From assembly GCA_934101145.1 (NCBI GenBank), contig CAKOPZ010000001.1, positions 69,670-133,669 of the forward strand: DNA of 64,000 bases, in the 5' to 3' direction. Positions 16,753 through 26,342 of this stretch are shown one piece after another. Under the pieces are notes generated by a model. That model did not search any database. It was not told the DNA's origin and saw only the letters and a list, made by a program, of their open reading frames with translations. The DNA is from an uncultured Clostridia bacterium. GTDB taxonomy: Bacteria; Bacillota; Clostridia; TANB77; CAG-508. The stretch's first letter is position 1; each line of letters begins with the position of its first letter. A program made the position numbers and the translations under genes.

Positions 16753-17418
16753 CATTTCATCATCAAATAAATTAATATTGCCATCTACAGGTCTATTATC
16801 TTGAATATTTGTATCATCATTTTTTTCTTCATCTTGAATATTTGAAGATAAATCATCTGTATTTATTTCTGGGTTTAATTCTGCATAATTTGCGGTAAGT
16901 AGTTCTATCATTTTTGGGTATATTTGTATTGCATATGATTTCCAATTATCAACGATTTGTTTTGCTTGTTCACGTGAGCCGGCGAAGCTTTTTACCTCAA
17001 AAATAGTTTCATTTTTTTCTACAATTTTACATGTGATATTATAATAATTTTCACTCTTTGGCGTGTATTCTGCAATGATTGAACTTTCATCACTTACTTC
17101 TTCCATTGCACCTTTTAAATTTGTATCAACTTGTAGTTTAATAATTCCTGGTAAAATATCTTCTGTAAGTTCAAGAGTTTCTCTACCTTTTTCAGTTATT
17201 TGATAAAGAGTGTTCTCTTCTTTTTGATAATGCATAACATAGTCATTTGAAATTAAATCAAGCAAAAACTGTTGAAAATAAAAATAATTCATATCAACAA
17301 CTGCAAGAACAATTTTATATAAATTATTGTTTGTTAAAGCTTCTTTTACACTATTTAAAATATATAAAATTAGAACTTTGTTTTCTGCAAGAGTTTCACT
17401 ATCTGATGTAAGTTTCAA
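16750..17418 (-). CDS. DUF4364-type winged-helix protein
   Basis: A 222-residue protein. The first 80 residues (ENKVLILYILNSVKEALTNNNLYKIVL, then DLISNDYVMHYQKEENTLYQITEKGRETLEL) form a winged helix, typical of the clostridial DUF4364 family. The middle part (YNITCKIVEKNETIFEVKSF) is a beta domain, and the tail is acidic and disordered. Its target is unknown. The gene is monocistronic and uses the shared terminator with proS. Confidence 0.75.
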   Translation of the reverse strand: MKLTSDSETLAENKVLILYILNSVKEALTNNNLYKIVLAVVDMNYFYFQQFLLDLISNDYVMHYQKEENTLYQITEKGRETLELTEDILPGIIKLQVDTNLKGAMEEVSDESSIIAEYTPKSENYYNITCKIVEKNETIFEVKSFAGSREQAKQIVDNWKSYAIQIYPKMIELLTANYAELNPEINTDDLSSNIQDEEKNDDTNIQDNRPVDGNINLFDDEM

Positions 17419-17514
17419 TATATATCACACTCCTATTTTTTAATCAGCAATATTATATCATGAAAATATATAAGTTACAAGATATGGTATTTATGGTAAG
17501 AAAAAAGACAGAAA

Positions 17515-17685
17515 ACAATCTATCAAAATAGCTTGTCTGCTGCCTTTTTTTGCCTGTTTTATCACGTAATTTGCAAAAATAAATTTTGCGTGCTAATAAT
17601 TACATGATAAAGTGTAAAATAAACAATTGCAATATAACAAAATGTTATACTACAAATCCGGAGAAAACCGTCTGAACATAAAATA
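17515..17685 (-). ncRNA. Candidate small RNA, minus strand
   Basis: In the 380-bp gap between 17418 and 17800. On the minus strand TTGACA (17708-17703) and TATTTT (17685-17680) are 17 bp apart. The predicted transcript contains a long imperfect hairpin (arms at about 17559-17572 and 17601-17614, TTTATCACGTAATT against its near complement) and ends at an 8-9-bp hairpin (17515-17536) followed by CTGTCTTTTTTC. No reading frame is evident. It may be a housekeeping RNA, but I could not match it to any known class. Confidence 0.35.
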
Positions 17686-17799
17686 TCATGTATAATGATA
17701 AATGTCAAGTACTTTTAAAAAAAATTTGAGGATTTAAAATGCTTGTATTTTATATAATGTTATGGTATAAATTAATTAGATTGAATTAAGGGGAGAAAA

Positions 17800-18481
17800 A
17801 TGAAAAATACTACTCTATATGAATTATTAGAAGTAAGTGAAAATGCTTCAAAGGAAATAATAGAAAAGGCATATAAAGTTTTAGCTAAAAAGTATCATCC
17901 AGATCTGCAAGAAGCACGGAAATAAAGCAATGGCAGAAGATAAGATGAAACAAATTAATGAAGCATATAATATTTTAAGTGATGATGAAAAAAGGAAAAA
18001 ATATGATGAAGAGTTAAAAGTAAAAAGAGAACAAGAAAAAGAAAATTTACAAGAAAATTTTTCTCAAGGGCAAAGCAACAATGTGCACAAAGATGAAGAC
18101 TACAATAATATATCTGAAGCTGAAAGAAGATATCGTGACATGCAAAGAAGGCGATATGAAGAAAATTTGAAAAAAGAGCAAATAAAAATGCAGGAGAAAA
18201 TGCAAGAACAATATCAAAATGCATATTATAATTATTTGAGAAGTCTTGGATATAAAATAAAAGAAAAATGGACATGGCAAAAAACAAAGAAATTATTGTT
18301 AATTATTACTGTTATGATAATTACACTTGTTGTACTTTGGTTAATACCAACAACACGAAATATTATGATAAATATATATAATAGCAATATTATAATAAAA
18401 ATAATAGTTGATATTATATTAGGAATATTTACAGCATTTTTTAAATCTATAGGAATATTTTTTAAAACATTATTTGCTTAA
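17800..18481 (+). CDS. Membrane-anchored J-domain protein, joined by +1 shift at CGG
   Basis: ATG at 17800 (preceded by AAGGGGAG) opens a J domain with HPD at residues 33-35 (KKYHPDLQEA). Codon 40 is CGG (17917-17919), after which frame zero stops at once (CGG AAA TAA). Skipping the C gives GGA and continues with NKAMAEDKMKQINEAYNIL, the normal end of a J domain, to a stop at 18481: 226 residues in all. A charged coil follows (about 75-150), then two hydrophobic segments (LLLIITVMIITLVVLWLI and IIIKIIVDIILGIF). J proteins stimulate DnaK. The membrane location suggests a specialised chaperone role. Confidence 0.75.
17917..17919 (+). other. Putative +1 frameshift site, CGG codon 40 of the J-domain gene
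   Basis: The context is GAA GCA CGG AAA TAA. Reading GCA then GGA (C skipped) joins two frames that together form one complete J domain. Confidence 0.7.
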
Positions 18482-18497
18482 AGGTGTTAGATAAAAG

Positions 18498-18538
18498 AAA
18501 AAACTTTATGCAAAGTGCTTGTATAAAGTTTTTTTTAT
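18498..18538 (+). terminator. J-domain gene terminator
   Basis: AAAACTTTAT pairs with ATAAAGTTTT, then TTTT. Confidence 0.75.
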
Positions 18539-18583
18539 GGTATATAATTTAAATATAAATTTATATAAAGGAGTGTGCAAAAG

Positions 18584-19663
18584 ATGGATAGAAAAGTAAG
18601 AGTTGTACAATATGGTACAGGAAAAATGGCAGTATATACAATGCGTTATGTTTTCGAAAAAGGTGGAGAAGTTGTAGGAGCAATAGATATGAATCCAGCA
18701 GTTATCGGAAAAGATATTGGAGAGATAATGGGGGGAGAGCAAAAAGGAGTTAAGGTTACTGCAGTAGATAAGGCAGAAGAAATGCTTAAAGAAGTTAAGC
18801 CAGATATAGTTATAGTGGAAACAATGAGCTTACTTAATGATATTAAAGATGCATTTTTACTTTGTGCTAAACTTGGAATTAATGCAATTTCAACTTGTGA
18901 AGAGGCATTTTTTCCATTTAATTCAAACCCAACTGTAACAAATGAGATAGATGAGCTTGCAAAGAAAAATGGTTGTACAATTACAGGAAGTGGATATCAG
19001 GATATTTATTGGGGAGAGCTAATTTCTGCAATAGCAGGATCTACTCAAAAAATAACTAAAATAAAAGGTAGCTCATCATATAATGTTGAAGACTATGGTA
19101 TAGCACTTGCTAAAGCACATGGAGCAGGGCTTACACTTGAACAATTTGACAAAGAGGTTGCTTCAGTAGATAAAATTTCTGATGAAGCAAGACAGGAAAT
19201 TATAAATAAGGGAGAGTACTTACCTTCATACATGTGGAATGTAAATGGATGGCTTTGTTCAAAACTTGGTTTAACACCACTTAGCCAAACACAAAAATGT
19301 GTACCTCAAATACATTCAGAAGATATTGATTCTTCAACACTTGGTATGACAGTAAAAGCCGGAGATGCAACAGGTATGAGTGCTGTTGTTACAACTACAA
19401 CAAAAGAGGGAATTACAATAGAATCAGAGTGTATAGGAAAAGTTTATTCAAAAGACGATTTTGATAAAAACGAATGGACAATTGAAGGAGAGCCAAATAC
19501 TACAATAGTTGTTGCAAGACCTGCAACAGTTGAGCTTACATGTGCTACTATTGTAAATAGAATTCCAGATGTAATTAATGGAAAAGCAGGATATGTTTCA
19601 ACAGACAAACTTGATGAATTAAAATATTTGGTAAAACCAATGAATGAATATGTAAAAGATTAA
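18584..19663 (+). CDS. 2,4-diaminopentanoate dehydrogenase-like oxidoreductase
   Basis: A 359-residue NAD(P)-dependent enzyme of the dihydrodipicolinate-reductase fold. The Rossmann start VRVVQYGTGKMAVYTMRYVFEKGGEVVGAIDMNP is followed by PDIVIVETMS and an ITGSGYQDIYWGEL segment, all characteristic of the Ord-type 2,4-diaminopentanoate dehydrogenase of clostridial ornithine fermentation. The other ornithine-pathway genes (oraE/oraS, ortA/ortB) are absent, so its role here may differ. ATG at 18584 is ten bases after AAGGAG. It ends at a shared terminator. Confidence 0.75.
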   Translation: MDRKVRVVQYGTGKMAVYTMRYVFEKGGEVVGAIDMNPAVIGKDIGEIMGGEQKGVKVTAVDKAEEMLKEVKPDIVIVETMSLLNDIKDAFLLCAKLGINAISTCEEAFFPFNSNPTVTNEIDELAKKNGCTITGSGYQDIYWGELISAIAGSTQKITKIKGSSSYNVEDYGIALAKAHGAGLTLEQFDKEVASVDKISDEARQEIINKGEYLPSYMWNVNGWLCSKLGLTPLSQTQKCVPQIHSEDIDSSTLGMTVKAGDATGMSAVVTTTTKEGITIESECIGKVYSKDDFDKNEWTIEGEPNTTIVVARPATVELTCATIVNRIPDVINGKAGYVSTDKLDELKYLVKPMNEYVKD

Positions 19664-19664
19664 A

Positions 19665-19700
19665 AAATAGGGTGTCATATACTGACACCTTGTTTTGTAA
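19665..19700. terminator. Bidirectional terminator
   Basis: AGGGTGTCA and TGACACCT pair around a 5-nt loop between convergent genes. Confidence 0.75.
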
Positions 19701-19705
19701 TAATT

Positions 19706-21137
19706 TTAAATATTTTTTATATTTCTTTTTCTAAATACTGCAAAAGATGTTACAAACATTATTGCAAAATAAATTATACATATACTTATTGAAAATGAAG
19801 GTACTAAGCCCTCGAATTGTGATAATCCACCAAATAGATATGAGGTTAAATCCCAGTTTGGAGTAACAAAATAATTTATAAATTTAATATTATATACAAT
19901 AGCAAGTTGGTTTATTATTGATGAGCCCATATATCCAAGAAGTGGAATTACTATTGATACAGCTGTGTTTATAAATATTGTACTACAAGCAAATGCAAGT
20001 GTCATAAGTAAAATATACATAGGAAGTTTTGCAAGTCCAGTTATAACTATGTACATTGGGATACTCATTGTTTGAACTTGTGATGTAGCATAATTGTAAA
20101 TTATAGCAGGAACACTTAAACTGTCAAAACCAAGGATTATTCCTCCAACTATAAATTGACCTATTGTTATAAATAACATAATAAATATTAGCATTATTAG
20201 ACAAACAATAAATTTACTAAGCAAAATTTTACATCTGTGATATGGACGAACAAGTAACATTTTTATTGTACCTTTACTAAATTCGTCACTTACTATTCCA
20301 CCAGCAATCATAATGATAAATACTAAAATAAATAATTCGTAATTATCAAATAAATCAAGTAGACTAGCACGATTATCTGATGAAGATGCATTTGTGATAT
20401 TATTTTCTATATAGTATTTGTTTATATTTAATGATTTTACATTTTTGTAATAGTCAATTTTTTCTGAATATGAAGGATTTTTTTGTTCTTTATATGATTC
20501 AATATAATAACTTGCATTTTCATAATTTTCTAATCGATTGTTCAAAGCATCTGAGCCATAAGCAATGTTTTTATCAATTCTCCACTCTAATATTTGTTTT
20601 TTTGTATATAAAGTATTTAAATTGTTTGAATCTGTGTTTTTTCCATCCTTTATTTGTTCTTCTATATCTTTTAGAGAAGCTGTAGCAAAATATTTCCAAT
20701 CTCCTTCATCAAGCTTTGCAATAAATTTATCGTAATTTGATTTTGCTTCATCATATGAGTCTTTACTTAATTTGCCTTTATTATAGGTGTATGTATTCAT
20801 AGTATATAAGTAACTATGGCATCCAAGTTCAGAACGAATGATATTAGATTGCCATGAGTCAAAACCATATTTTTGCATTAATTTTGCCATATCATAAGTT
20901 GTTTTTGCATCTATGTATTGCTCTATTTCATCTTTATTATCAGGAGAAAGTGAATTCAATTCGTCTTCACAAGATTTAACATATTCTTTGCCATAACCGC
21001 AAATTATATGTTAAATTACTAGAATATTTATCCATAATATTTGAAAGTATAATAAATAGAAGAGTAATTATTAAAATAATATATGTACTTTTCTTTTTAA
21101 AGATTTTTATTAATTCATTTTTTATTAAATTATTCAA
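19706..21137 (-). CDS. ABC-2 type permease, joined by +1 shift at CGG
   Basis: The TTG at 21137 overlaps the stop of the ATPase gene and has GGAGG eight bases upstream. The first 46 codons encode a basic start and a hydrophobic segment (STYIILIITLLFIILSNIM). Codon 47 is CGG (20999-20997); frame zero then ends after six codons. Skipping the C continues with GYGKEYVKSCEDELNSLS into the long frame, giving 476 residues. A 200-residue external helical region is followed by about five membrane segments, including IAGGIVSDEFSKGTIKMLLVRP, a typical ABC-2 coupling region. It forms an exporter with the ATPase gene. Confidence 0.75.
20997..20999 (-). other. Putative +1 frameshift site, CGG codon 47 of the ABC permease
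   Basis: The minus-strand context is AAT TTG CGG TTA TGG. Reading TTG then GGT restores one membrane protein with the first transmembrane helix attached. Confidence 0.65.
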
Positions 21138-22041
21138 TTACATTACCTCCAGTCTTTTTTAAGAATGCATCTTCTAGTGTTAAAATATCTTCAACAGCAG
21201 AGTATATTTTTATATCTTGAAGTACTAATTTTTTTACTAAATCAGGAACTTTTTCCTTTTTTGCAGATACGCGAATTTTAGATCCATCAATAATTGTGCT
21301 ATCATCACCAAGTAATAATTTTGCTTGTTTAGTATCATTTACCTCAAAAATAAAGTAACCATCAGAAACTTCTTTTTTTACATCTTGAATATCACTTGTT
21401 TCAATAATTTCTCCATTTTTAATAATACATACTTTAGTGCAAAAGCTTTCTAGTTCTGCTAAATTGTGACTTGAGATAAGTATTGCCATATGTTCTTCTT
21501 TTGCAAGTTTAACAAGCAATTCACGCATTGATTTAATTCCTTCTGGATCAAGACCATTTGTTGGTTCATCTAAAATAAGAAGAGTAGGTTTGTGAAGGAT
21601 AGCTTGAGCTACGCCTAATCTTTGTCTCATTCCAAGTGAATATTTAGAAACTTTGTCATGAATTCTATTTTCAAGACCTACAAGATTTACAACTTCATCA
21701 ATTCTTTTTTTGTCAATGTTTTTATACAAATTTGCAATTAATTTTAGATTATCATATCCTGACATATACATATATAAATCTGGATTTTCTACAATACTTC
21801 CAACTTTAGCTATTGCTTTTTCAAAATCTCTTTCTACATCATAGTCATTTATAAAAACTTTGCCAGATGTAATATTTTGAAGTCCTAAAATTAATTTTAT
21901 AGTTGTTGTTTTACCTGCACCGTTTGGACCGATAAAACCTAAAATATCTCCTTCATCTAATTCAAGAGATATGCCTTTTAATATTTCCTTTTTACCAATT
22001 TTTTTGTGGAGATTTTCACATTTTAAAATCTCTTTTTGCAT
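21130..22041 (-). CDS. ABC transporter ATP-binding protein
   Basis: About 303 residues. Walker A GPNGAGKTTT near residue 40, Q-loop region VGSIVENPDLY, signature YSLGMRQRLGVAQA, Walker B LLILDEPTNGLDPEG and switch His in ISSHNLAEL are all intact. The remaining C-terminal 90 residues are the regulatory extension typical of ABC-2 export systems (bacitracin or lantibiotic-immunity-like). ATG at 22041 is preferred over the ATG at 22047, which abuts GAGGAGGG. The permease begins inside its stop codon, so translational coupling is likely. Confidence 0.92.
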   Translation of the reverse strand: MQKEILKCENLHKKIGKKEILKGISLELDEGDILGFIGPNGAGKTTTIKLILGLQNITSGKVFINDYDVERDFEKAIAKVGSIVENPDLYMYMSGYDNLKLIANLYKNIDKKRIDEVVNLVGLENRIHDKVSKYSLGMRQRLGVAQAILHKPTLLILDEPTNGLDPEGIKSMRELLVKLAKEEHMAILISSHNLAELESFCTKVCIIKNGEIIETSDIQDVKKEVSDGYFIFEVNDTKQAKLLLGDDSTIIDGSKIRVSAKKEKVPDLVKKLVLQDIKIYSAVEDILTLEDAFLKKTGGNVIE

Positions 22042-22223
22042 AAACATCCCTCCTCGTTAATATATCAATATAATATCATGCTAATTATTAAGATACAAGG
22101 GATAAATAATTAAGAAATTATGAAGGAACTTTTTTTAGTCCGCCTAAAAAAGTAACGCTAAATATGTTGACTTTTAGGGAGTGGATTGGTAAAATAACTA
22201 TGAAGAAAAGAGAGGAATAATAA

Positions 22224-22886
22224 ATGAGAATAAGATTTAAACCATGGGCTAGACCTGAACTTGAAGCAAGTAAATTTTATATAGATAATCCAGAAGAATA
22301 TAAGGGAAAATGGAGAGAGCAGTTTAAAAACGTTGATAGACCACTTCATATTGAACTGGGATGTGGAAAAGGTGGATTTATTTCGCAGATTGCAGCTAAA
22401 AATGCAAATGTAAATTATGTTGCAATTGATTTGGTAGATGCGATGTTAGGACTTGCAAAAAGAAAAGTCGAAGAAGAATTTGAAAAATGTAAAAGAGATA
22501 TAGATAATGTTTATTTAACGAGATATGATATAGAAAGAATTTGTAATATCTTTGATAAAAACGATCAAATAGAAAGAATTTATATAAATTTTTGCAATCC
22601 TTGGCCAAGAGGAAAACATCATAAAAAAAGGCTAACTCATACAAGACAGCTAGAAAGTTATAAAACATTTTTACAAGGTAATGCAGAAATTTATTTTAAA
22701 ACAGATGATGATGAGTTGTTTTTACACAGTTTAGGCTATTTTAAAGAAGCTGGATTTGAGATTGTAAAGAGTACATACGATTTAGAAAATGAAAGTGATT
22801 TCTGGGATAATATTCAGACAGAACATGAAAAAATGTTTAAAGAGCAGGGTATCAAAATAAAAGCAGCTATTGCAAGAATGATTTAA
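22224..22886 (+). CDS. trmB: tRNA (guanine-N7)-methyltransferase
   Basis: A 220-residue SAM-dependent enzyme that makes m7G46 in tRNA. It has the SAM-binding HIELGCGKGGFI, YVAIDLVDAML, and the catalytic/tRNA-binding NFCNPWPRGKHHKKRLTH with the TrmB-specific Asp/Asn-Pro-Trp-Pro motif (here CNPWP instead of DPWP). Later IYFKTDDDELF is conserved. AGAGGAATAATAA precedes the ATG. The mechanosensitive channel gene starts 17 bases after the stop. Confidence 0.94.
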   Translation: MRIRFKPWARPELEASKFYIDNPEEYKGKWREQFKNVDRPLHIELGCGKGGFISQIAAKNANVNYVAIDLVDAMLGLAKRKVEEEFEKCKRDIDNVYLTRYDIERICNIFDKNDQIERIYINFCNPWPRGKHHKKRLTHTRQLESYKTFLQGNAEIYFKTDDDELFLHSLGYFKEAGFEIVKSTYDLENESDFWDNIQTEHEKMFKEQGIKIKAAIARMI

Positions 22887-22903
22887 AACGAAGGAGGAAA
22901 TAT

Positions 22904-23989
22904 ATGCAGGAAGTAAATGATTTAATAAATTATTTTAAAAATATTACAGAGACTAAAATAGTGGATATTACAATTGCATCGATTGTTATAATACTTTTCT
23001 GGTTGCTTAGTTCAGTATTTTCATATTGTGTTATAAAGGCATTTATGAAAGGAAAAAAGGACAAGGAAAAAATAAAGTCAAATGGTTTTTATTTACCAAT
23101 AAAGATTTTATTTGGATGTATTGGAATATATGTTGCAGTATATATTTTGGAGTTACCGGTTACTGTAATTGAAGCATGGAAAAAGATTTTTAAAATTATT
23201 TTAATATGTGTTATTGCATCTGGGCTTGTAAATGTTGTAGATCCTAAGTCTGATATAGCTAAAAAGTTTAGGAGAAAAAATTATACTAATAAAGATAAAA
23301 CAATTGCGAATTTTACAGGAAGAATTTTAAAATATATTATATATGTATCTGCAGGATTTTTAATTCTTACAGAATTTAATTTTGATGTATCTGGCTTGGT
23401 AGCAGGTCTTGGAATTGGAGGTGCAGTAATTGCTCTTGCTGCACAAGATTTTGTAAAAGGTTTAATTGCAGGTATGTCGATACTTTCAGATAAGCCGTTT
23501 TTGGTTGGAGATTGGATTGAACTTGGAGTAGAACAGGGAACTGTTATTGATATTTCATTTAGATCTACTAAAATAAAAACAAACAATAATACAATCGTAA
23601 CATTGCCAAATTCTATGATAACATCATCAACAGTAGTTAACTGGTCAAGATTGAAGCAAAGAAGATATGAATTAAACTTAAAAGTGCCTCTTGAGACAAA
23701 TTCAGATGTGATGGATACAATTGTAAATAGAATTAGATTTGTGTTAAAGGAGGATAAGGATATCTTACCTGAAACAGTTCAAGTTAATTTTACTGAAATA
23801 AGTGAACGTGGAAATAATATTAATATTTATATGTATACAACAATAACAGTTTTTGAAGATTATTTGCATTTTAAACAGGTAGTAAATGATAAAATTTTAA
23901 AGGTATTGGAATCAGAAAATGTCAAAGCATCATACCCAGGACAAAATATTTATATGATGAACAAAGAAGAAGAAAAAATAGAAGAATAA
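22904..23989 (+). CDS. mscS: Small-conductance mechanosensitive channel
   Basis: 361 residues with N-terminal helices (IVDITIASIVIILFWLLSSVF; IKILFGCIGIYVAVYIL; IILICVIASGLV), then the pore-lining segment VAGLGIGGAVIALAAQDFVKGLIAGMSIL. The beta domain follows (PFLVGDWIELGVEQGTVIDISFRSTKIKT, then TLPNSMITSSTVVNWS), as in MscS/YnaI. It opens under membrane tension to release solutes on osmotic downshock. AAGGAGG lies ahead of the ATG. It is probably co-transcribed with trmB and ends at a strong terminator. Confidence 0.93.
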   Translation: MQEVNDLINYFKNITETKIVDITIASIVIILFWLLSSVFSYCVIKAFMKGKKDKEKIKSNGFYLPIKILFGCIGIYVAVYILELPVTVIEAWKKIFKIILICVIASGLVNVVDPKSDIAKKFRRKNYTNKDKTIANFTGRILKYIIYVSAGFLILTEFNFDVSGLVAGLGIGGAVIALAAQDFVKGLIAGMSILSDKPFLVGDWIELGVEQGTVIDISFRSTKIKTNNNTIVTLPNSMITSSTVVNWSRLKQRRYELNLKVPLETNSDVMDTIVNRIRFVLKEDKDILPETVQVNFTEISERGNNINIYMYTTITVFEDYLHFKQVVNDKILKVLESENVKASYPGQNIYMMNKEEEKIEE

Positions 23990-23996
23990 TGAGCAA

Positions 23997-24043
23997 AAAA
24001 GGATTAAAATAATACAAAAGTACTTATTTTAATCTTTTTTTGT
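23997..24043 (+). terminator. mscS terminator
   Basis: AAAAGGATTAAAATAA pairs with TTATTTTAATCTTTTTTT around a loop. Confidence 0.85.
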
Positions 24044-24113
24044 TCATATTATGGACATAAAATGTCTGTATAATATATAATAGTTTTGAAATTTGAGAGG
24101 AGAGTTTTGGAAA

Positions 24114-24794
24114 GTGAATGATGTTACAATATTAGTAGTAGATGATGAATCAAGAATGAGAAAACTTATAAAAGATTTTTTAATGCAAAAAGGATTTAGT
24201 ATATTAGAGGCAGGAGATGGAGAAGAAGCATTAAAAGTTTATGAGGAAAATGAGAATAAAATAAAATTAATTTTACTTGATGTTATGATGCCAAAACTTG
24301 ATGGCTGGTCTGTTTTAAGACAGATAAGACAAACATCAAAGGTACCAATTATAATGCTTACAGCAAGAGGAGAGGAACAAGATGAGCTTTTTGGATTCGA
24401 ACTTGGTGTTGATGAATATATTTCTAAACCATTTAGTCCAAAGATATTAGTTGCAAGGGTAGAGGCAATATTAAAAAGAACGATGGGAGATACAAAACAG
24501 TTAAAAAATTATGGTGGAATTGTTATTGACCCAGAAGGAAGAACTGTAAGTGTAGATGGAAAGCTAGTTGAGATGAGTCTTAGAGAATACGAACTTTTGA
24601 AGTATTTGGTTGATAATGAAAATATTGCTCTTTCAAGAGATAAAATTCTTAATAATGTTTGGAATTATGATTATTATGGTGACTCAAGAACTATTGATAG
24701 TCATATTAAAAAGATACGTCATAAACTTGGAAAAAAAGGTAAATACATAGAAACAATGAGAGGCGTAGGGTATAAATTTGAAGTGAAAAAATAA
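24114..24794 (+). CDS. OmpR/PhoB-family response regulator
   Basis: 226 residues from a GTG start with GAGAGGAGAG upstream. The receiver domain (1-120) has the acidic pair DDE, the phosphoacceptor Asp at about residue 56 (LILLDVMMPKLDGW), the Thr of MLTARGE and the Lys of YISKPF. The C-terminal winged helix (130-226) has LREYELLKYLVDNENIALSRDKIL, RTIDSHIKKIRHKLG and MRGVGYKFE. The histidine kinase starts 15 bases downstream, forming a two-component system. The signal is not evident. Confidence 0.95.
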   Translation: MNDVTILVVDDESRMRKLIKDFLMQKGFSILEAGDGEEALKVYEENENKIKLILLDVMMPKLDGWSVLRQIRQTSKVPIIMLTARGEEQDELFGFELGVDEYISKPFSPKILVARVEAILKRTMGDTKQLKNYGGIVIDPEGRTVSVDGKLVEMSLREYELLKYLVDNENIALSRDKILNNVWNYDYYGDSRTIDSHIKKIRHKLGKKGKYIETMRGVGYKFEVKK

Positions 24795-24809
24795 TTCTAG
24801 GAGAATAAA

Positions 24810-26300
24810 ATGACAAAAATTAGAGAAAAAACAAAGTCGGTTCGTTTTAAATTATTTGCTACAATGTGTATAGTTATTACAATTATTGTGGCTTGTCTTA
24901 TTTTAATAAATAACATTGTTCTTGAGACATTTTATTTATATTCTAAAACAAATACTGTAAGACAGGTATATCAAAAAATAAATAACTATTATAAATATAA
25001 TATGACAACAAGCATTGAAAGTGAGCTTAAGAGGATAGCGTTTAATAATAATTTTGATATATATATAAAATCAGATAATGATGTATATATATTTAGTACT
25101 GACAAGGATTTTTATAGTACAATAAGTAGAATGAATAATATTACAAATAATCATTTAAATAGTTTGGAAGTTATTTATAAAGATTCTGATATAAAAATTA
25201 CAAAAGTTGATGATACAAGTAATAACATAAGTTATTTGCTATTGTCTGGAACGTTATGTAATGGATATGAATTGTATATTAGAATTCCAGTTGTACCTAT
25301 TGAAGAAAGTGTAAAAATATCGAATAAAGTACTTATTTGGATAGGTGCTGTAACAATATTGTTTTCAGCTTTTGTGGCAAATTTTGTATCAAGGAAATTT
25401 ACAAGTCCAATACTTGAGTTAAATGATATTACAAATAAAATGTCAAAACTTGATTTTAGTCAAAAATATAAAGTAAAAGATACAGAAGATGAGATAAATG
25501 ATCTGGGTAAAAATATAAATACAATGTCGGAAAAACTGGAAAAAACAATAAAACAGTTAAGAGCAAATAATATTGAACTTGAAAGAGATATTGAGGAAAA
25601 GTCTAAAATTGATGATATGAGAAAACAATTTATTTCTGATGTATCACATGAGTTAAAAACTCCAATTGCTTTAATACAAGGATATGCAGAGGGATTAGTG
25701 GAAAATGTTAATTCTGATGAAGAATCAAGAAAATTTTATGCAGAAGTTATTTTAGATGAAGCAAATAGAATGGACAAGCTTGTTAAACAATTACTTGAAC
25801 TTATGAAACTTGAATATGGAAAAAGAGAGTTTAATAATCAAGAAATTGACATTGTTGAAATAACAAATGAGGTTATTAGAAAATGTAATGTAATGTTAAA
25901 AGAAAATAATATTGAAGTTGAATTTAAGAATAAAGAACCAATGTATGTTTTTGCAGATGAATTTTATATTGAACAAGTAATAACAAATTATTTTACCAAT
26001 GCAATTAAACATTGTGATGAGATAAATGGCAAGAAGAAAATTATAGTTAAAATTATAGAAAATAGTGACAAAAAAGTACATTTTTCTATATTTAATACAG
26101 GAGAGAACATTGCAGAAGAAGATTTAGACCGTATTTGGGTAAGATTTTATAAAGTTGATAGCTCACGTAACCGTGAAACTGGAGGAAGCGGAATTGGACT
26201 TGCTTTGGTAAAAGCAATAATGAATAATTATAACTGTAAATATGGAGTTCAAAATAAGGAAAATGGTGTAGAGTTCTATTTTGAACTTAATGAAGTATAA
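24810..26300 (+). CDS. Sensor histidine kinase
   Basis: 496 residues. Transmembrane segments near 13-36 (TMCIVITIIVACLILINNIV) and 172-192 (VLIWIGAVTILFSAFVANFV) bracket an extracellular domain of about 130 residues with no recognised fold. HAMP follows (PILELNDITNKMSKLDF), then a coiled coil, HisKA with the phospho-His near residue 280 (FISDVSHELKTPIALIQGYAEGL), and HATPase_c (N box ITNYFTNAIKH, G box GGSGIGLALVKAIM). It phosphorylates the response regulator encoded just upstream. Confidence 0.95.
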   Translation: MTKIREKTKSVRFKLFATMCIVITIIVACLILINNIVLETFYLYSKTNTVRQVYQKINNYYKYNMTTSIESELKRIAFNNNFDIYIKSDNDVYIFSTDKDFYSTISRMNNITNNHLNSLEVIYKDSDIKITKVDDTSNNISYLLLSGTLCNGYELYIRIPVVPIEESVKISNKVLIWIGAVTILFSAFVANFVSRKFTSPILELNDITNKMSKLDFSQKYKVKDTEDEINDLGKNINTMSEKLEKTIKQLRANNIELERDIEEKSKIDDMRKQFISDVSHELKTPIALIQGYAEGLVENVNSDEESRKFYAEVILDEANRMDKLVKQLLELMKLEYGKREFNNQEIDIVEITNEVIRKCNVMLKENNIEVEFKNKEPMYVFADEFYIEQVITNYFTNAIKHCDEINGKKKIIVKIIENSDKKVHFSIFNTGENIAEEDLDRIWVRFYKVDSSRNRETGGSGIGLALVKAIMNNYNCKYGVQNKENGVEFYFELNEV

Positions 26301-26301
26301 G

Positions 26302-26342
26302 AAAAAAATAACACTACTATTAAAAAAGTAGTGTTATTTTAT
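26302..26342. terminator. Bidirectional terminator
   Basis: AAATAACACTACT pairs with AGTAGTGTTATTT between convergent genes; the end of the Crp-like gene overlaps it. Confidence 0.85.

Noticed and set aside
17800..18481. Treating the J-domain, permease, M23 and hrcA breaks as four independent pseudogenes
   Set aside because: All five breaks are +1 at CGG before GGN and the protein on both sides keeps its motifs. Random decay or indel errors would hit other contexts. Base error remains possible and is listed as the refuting test.
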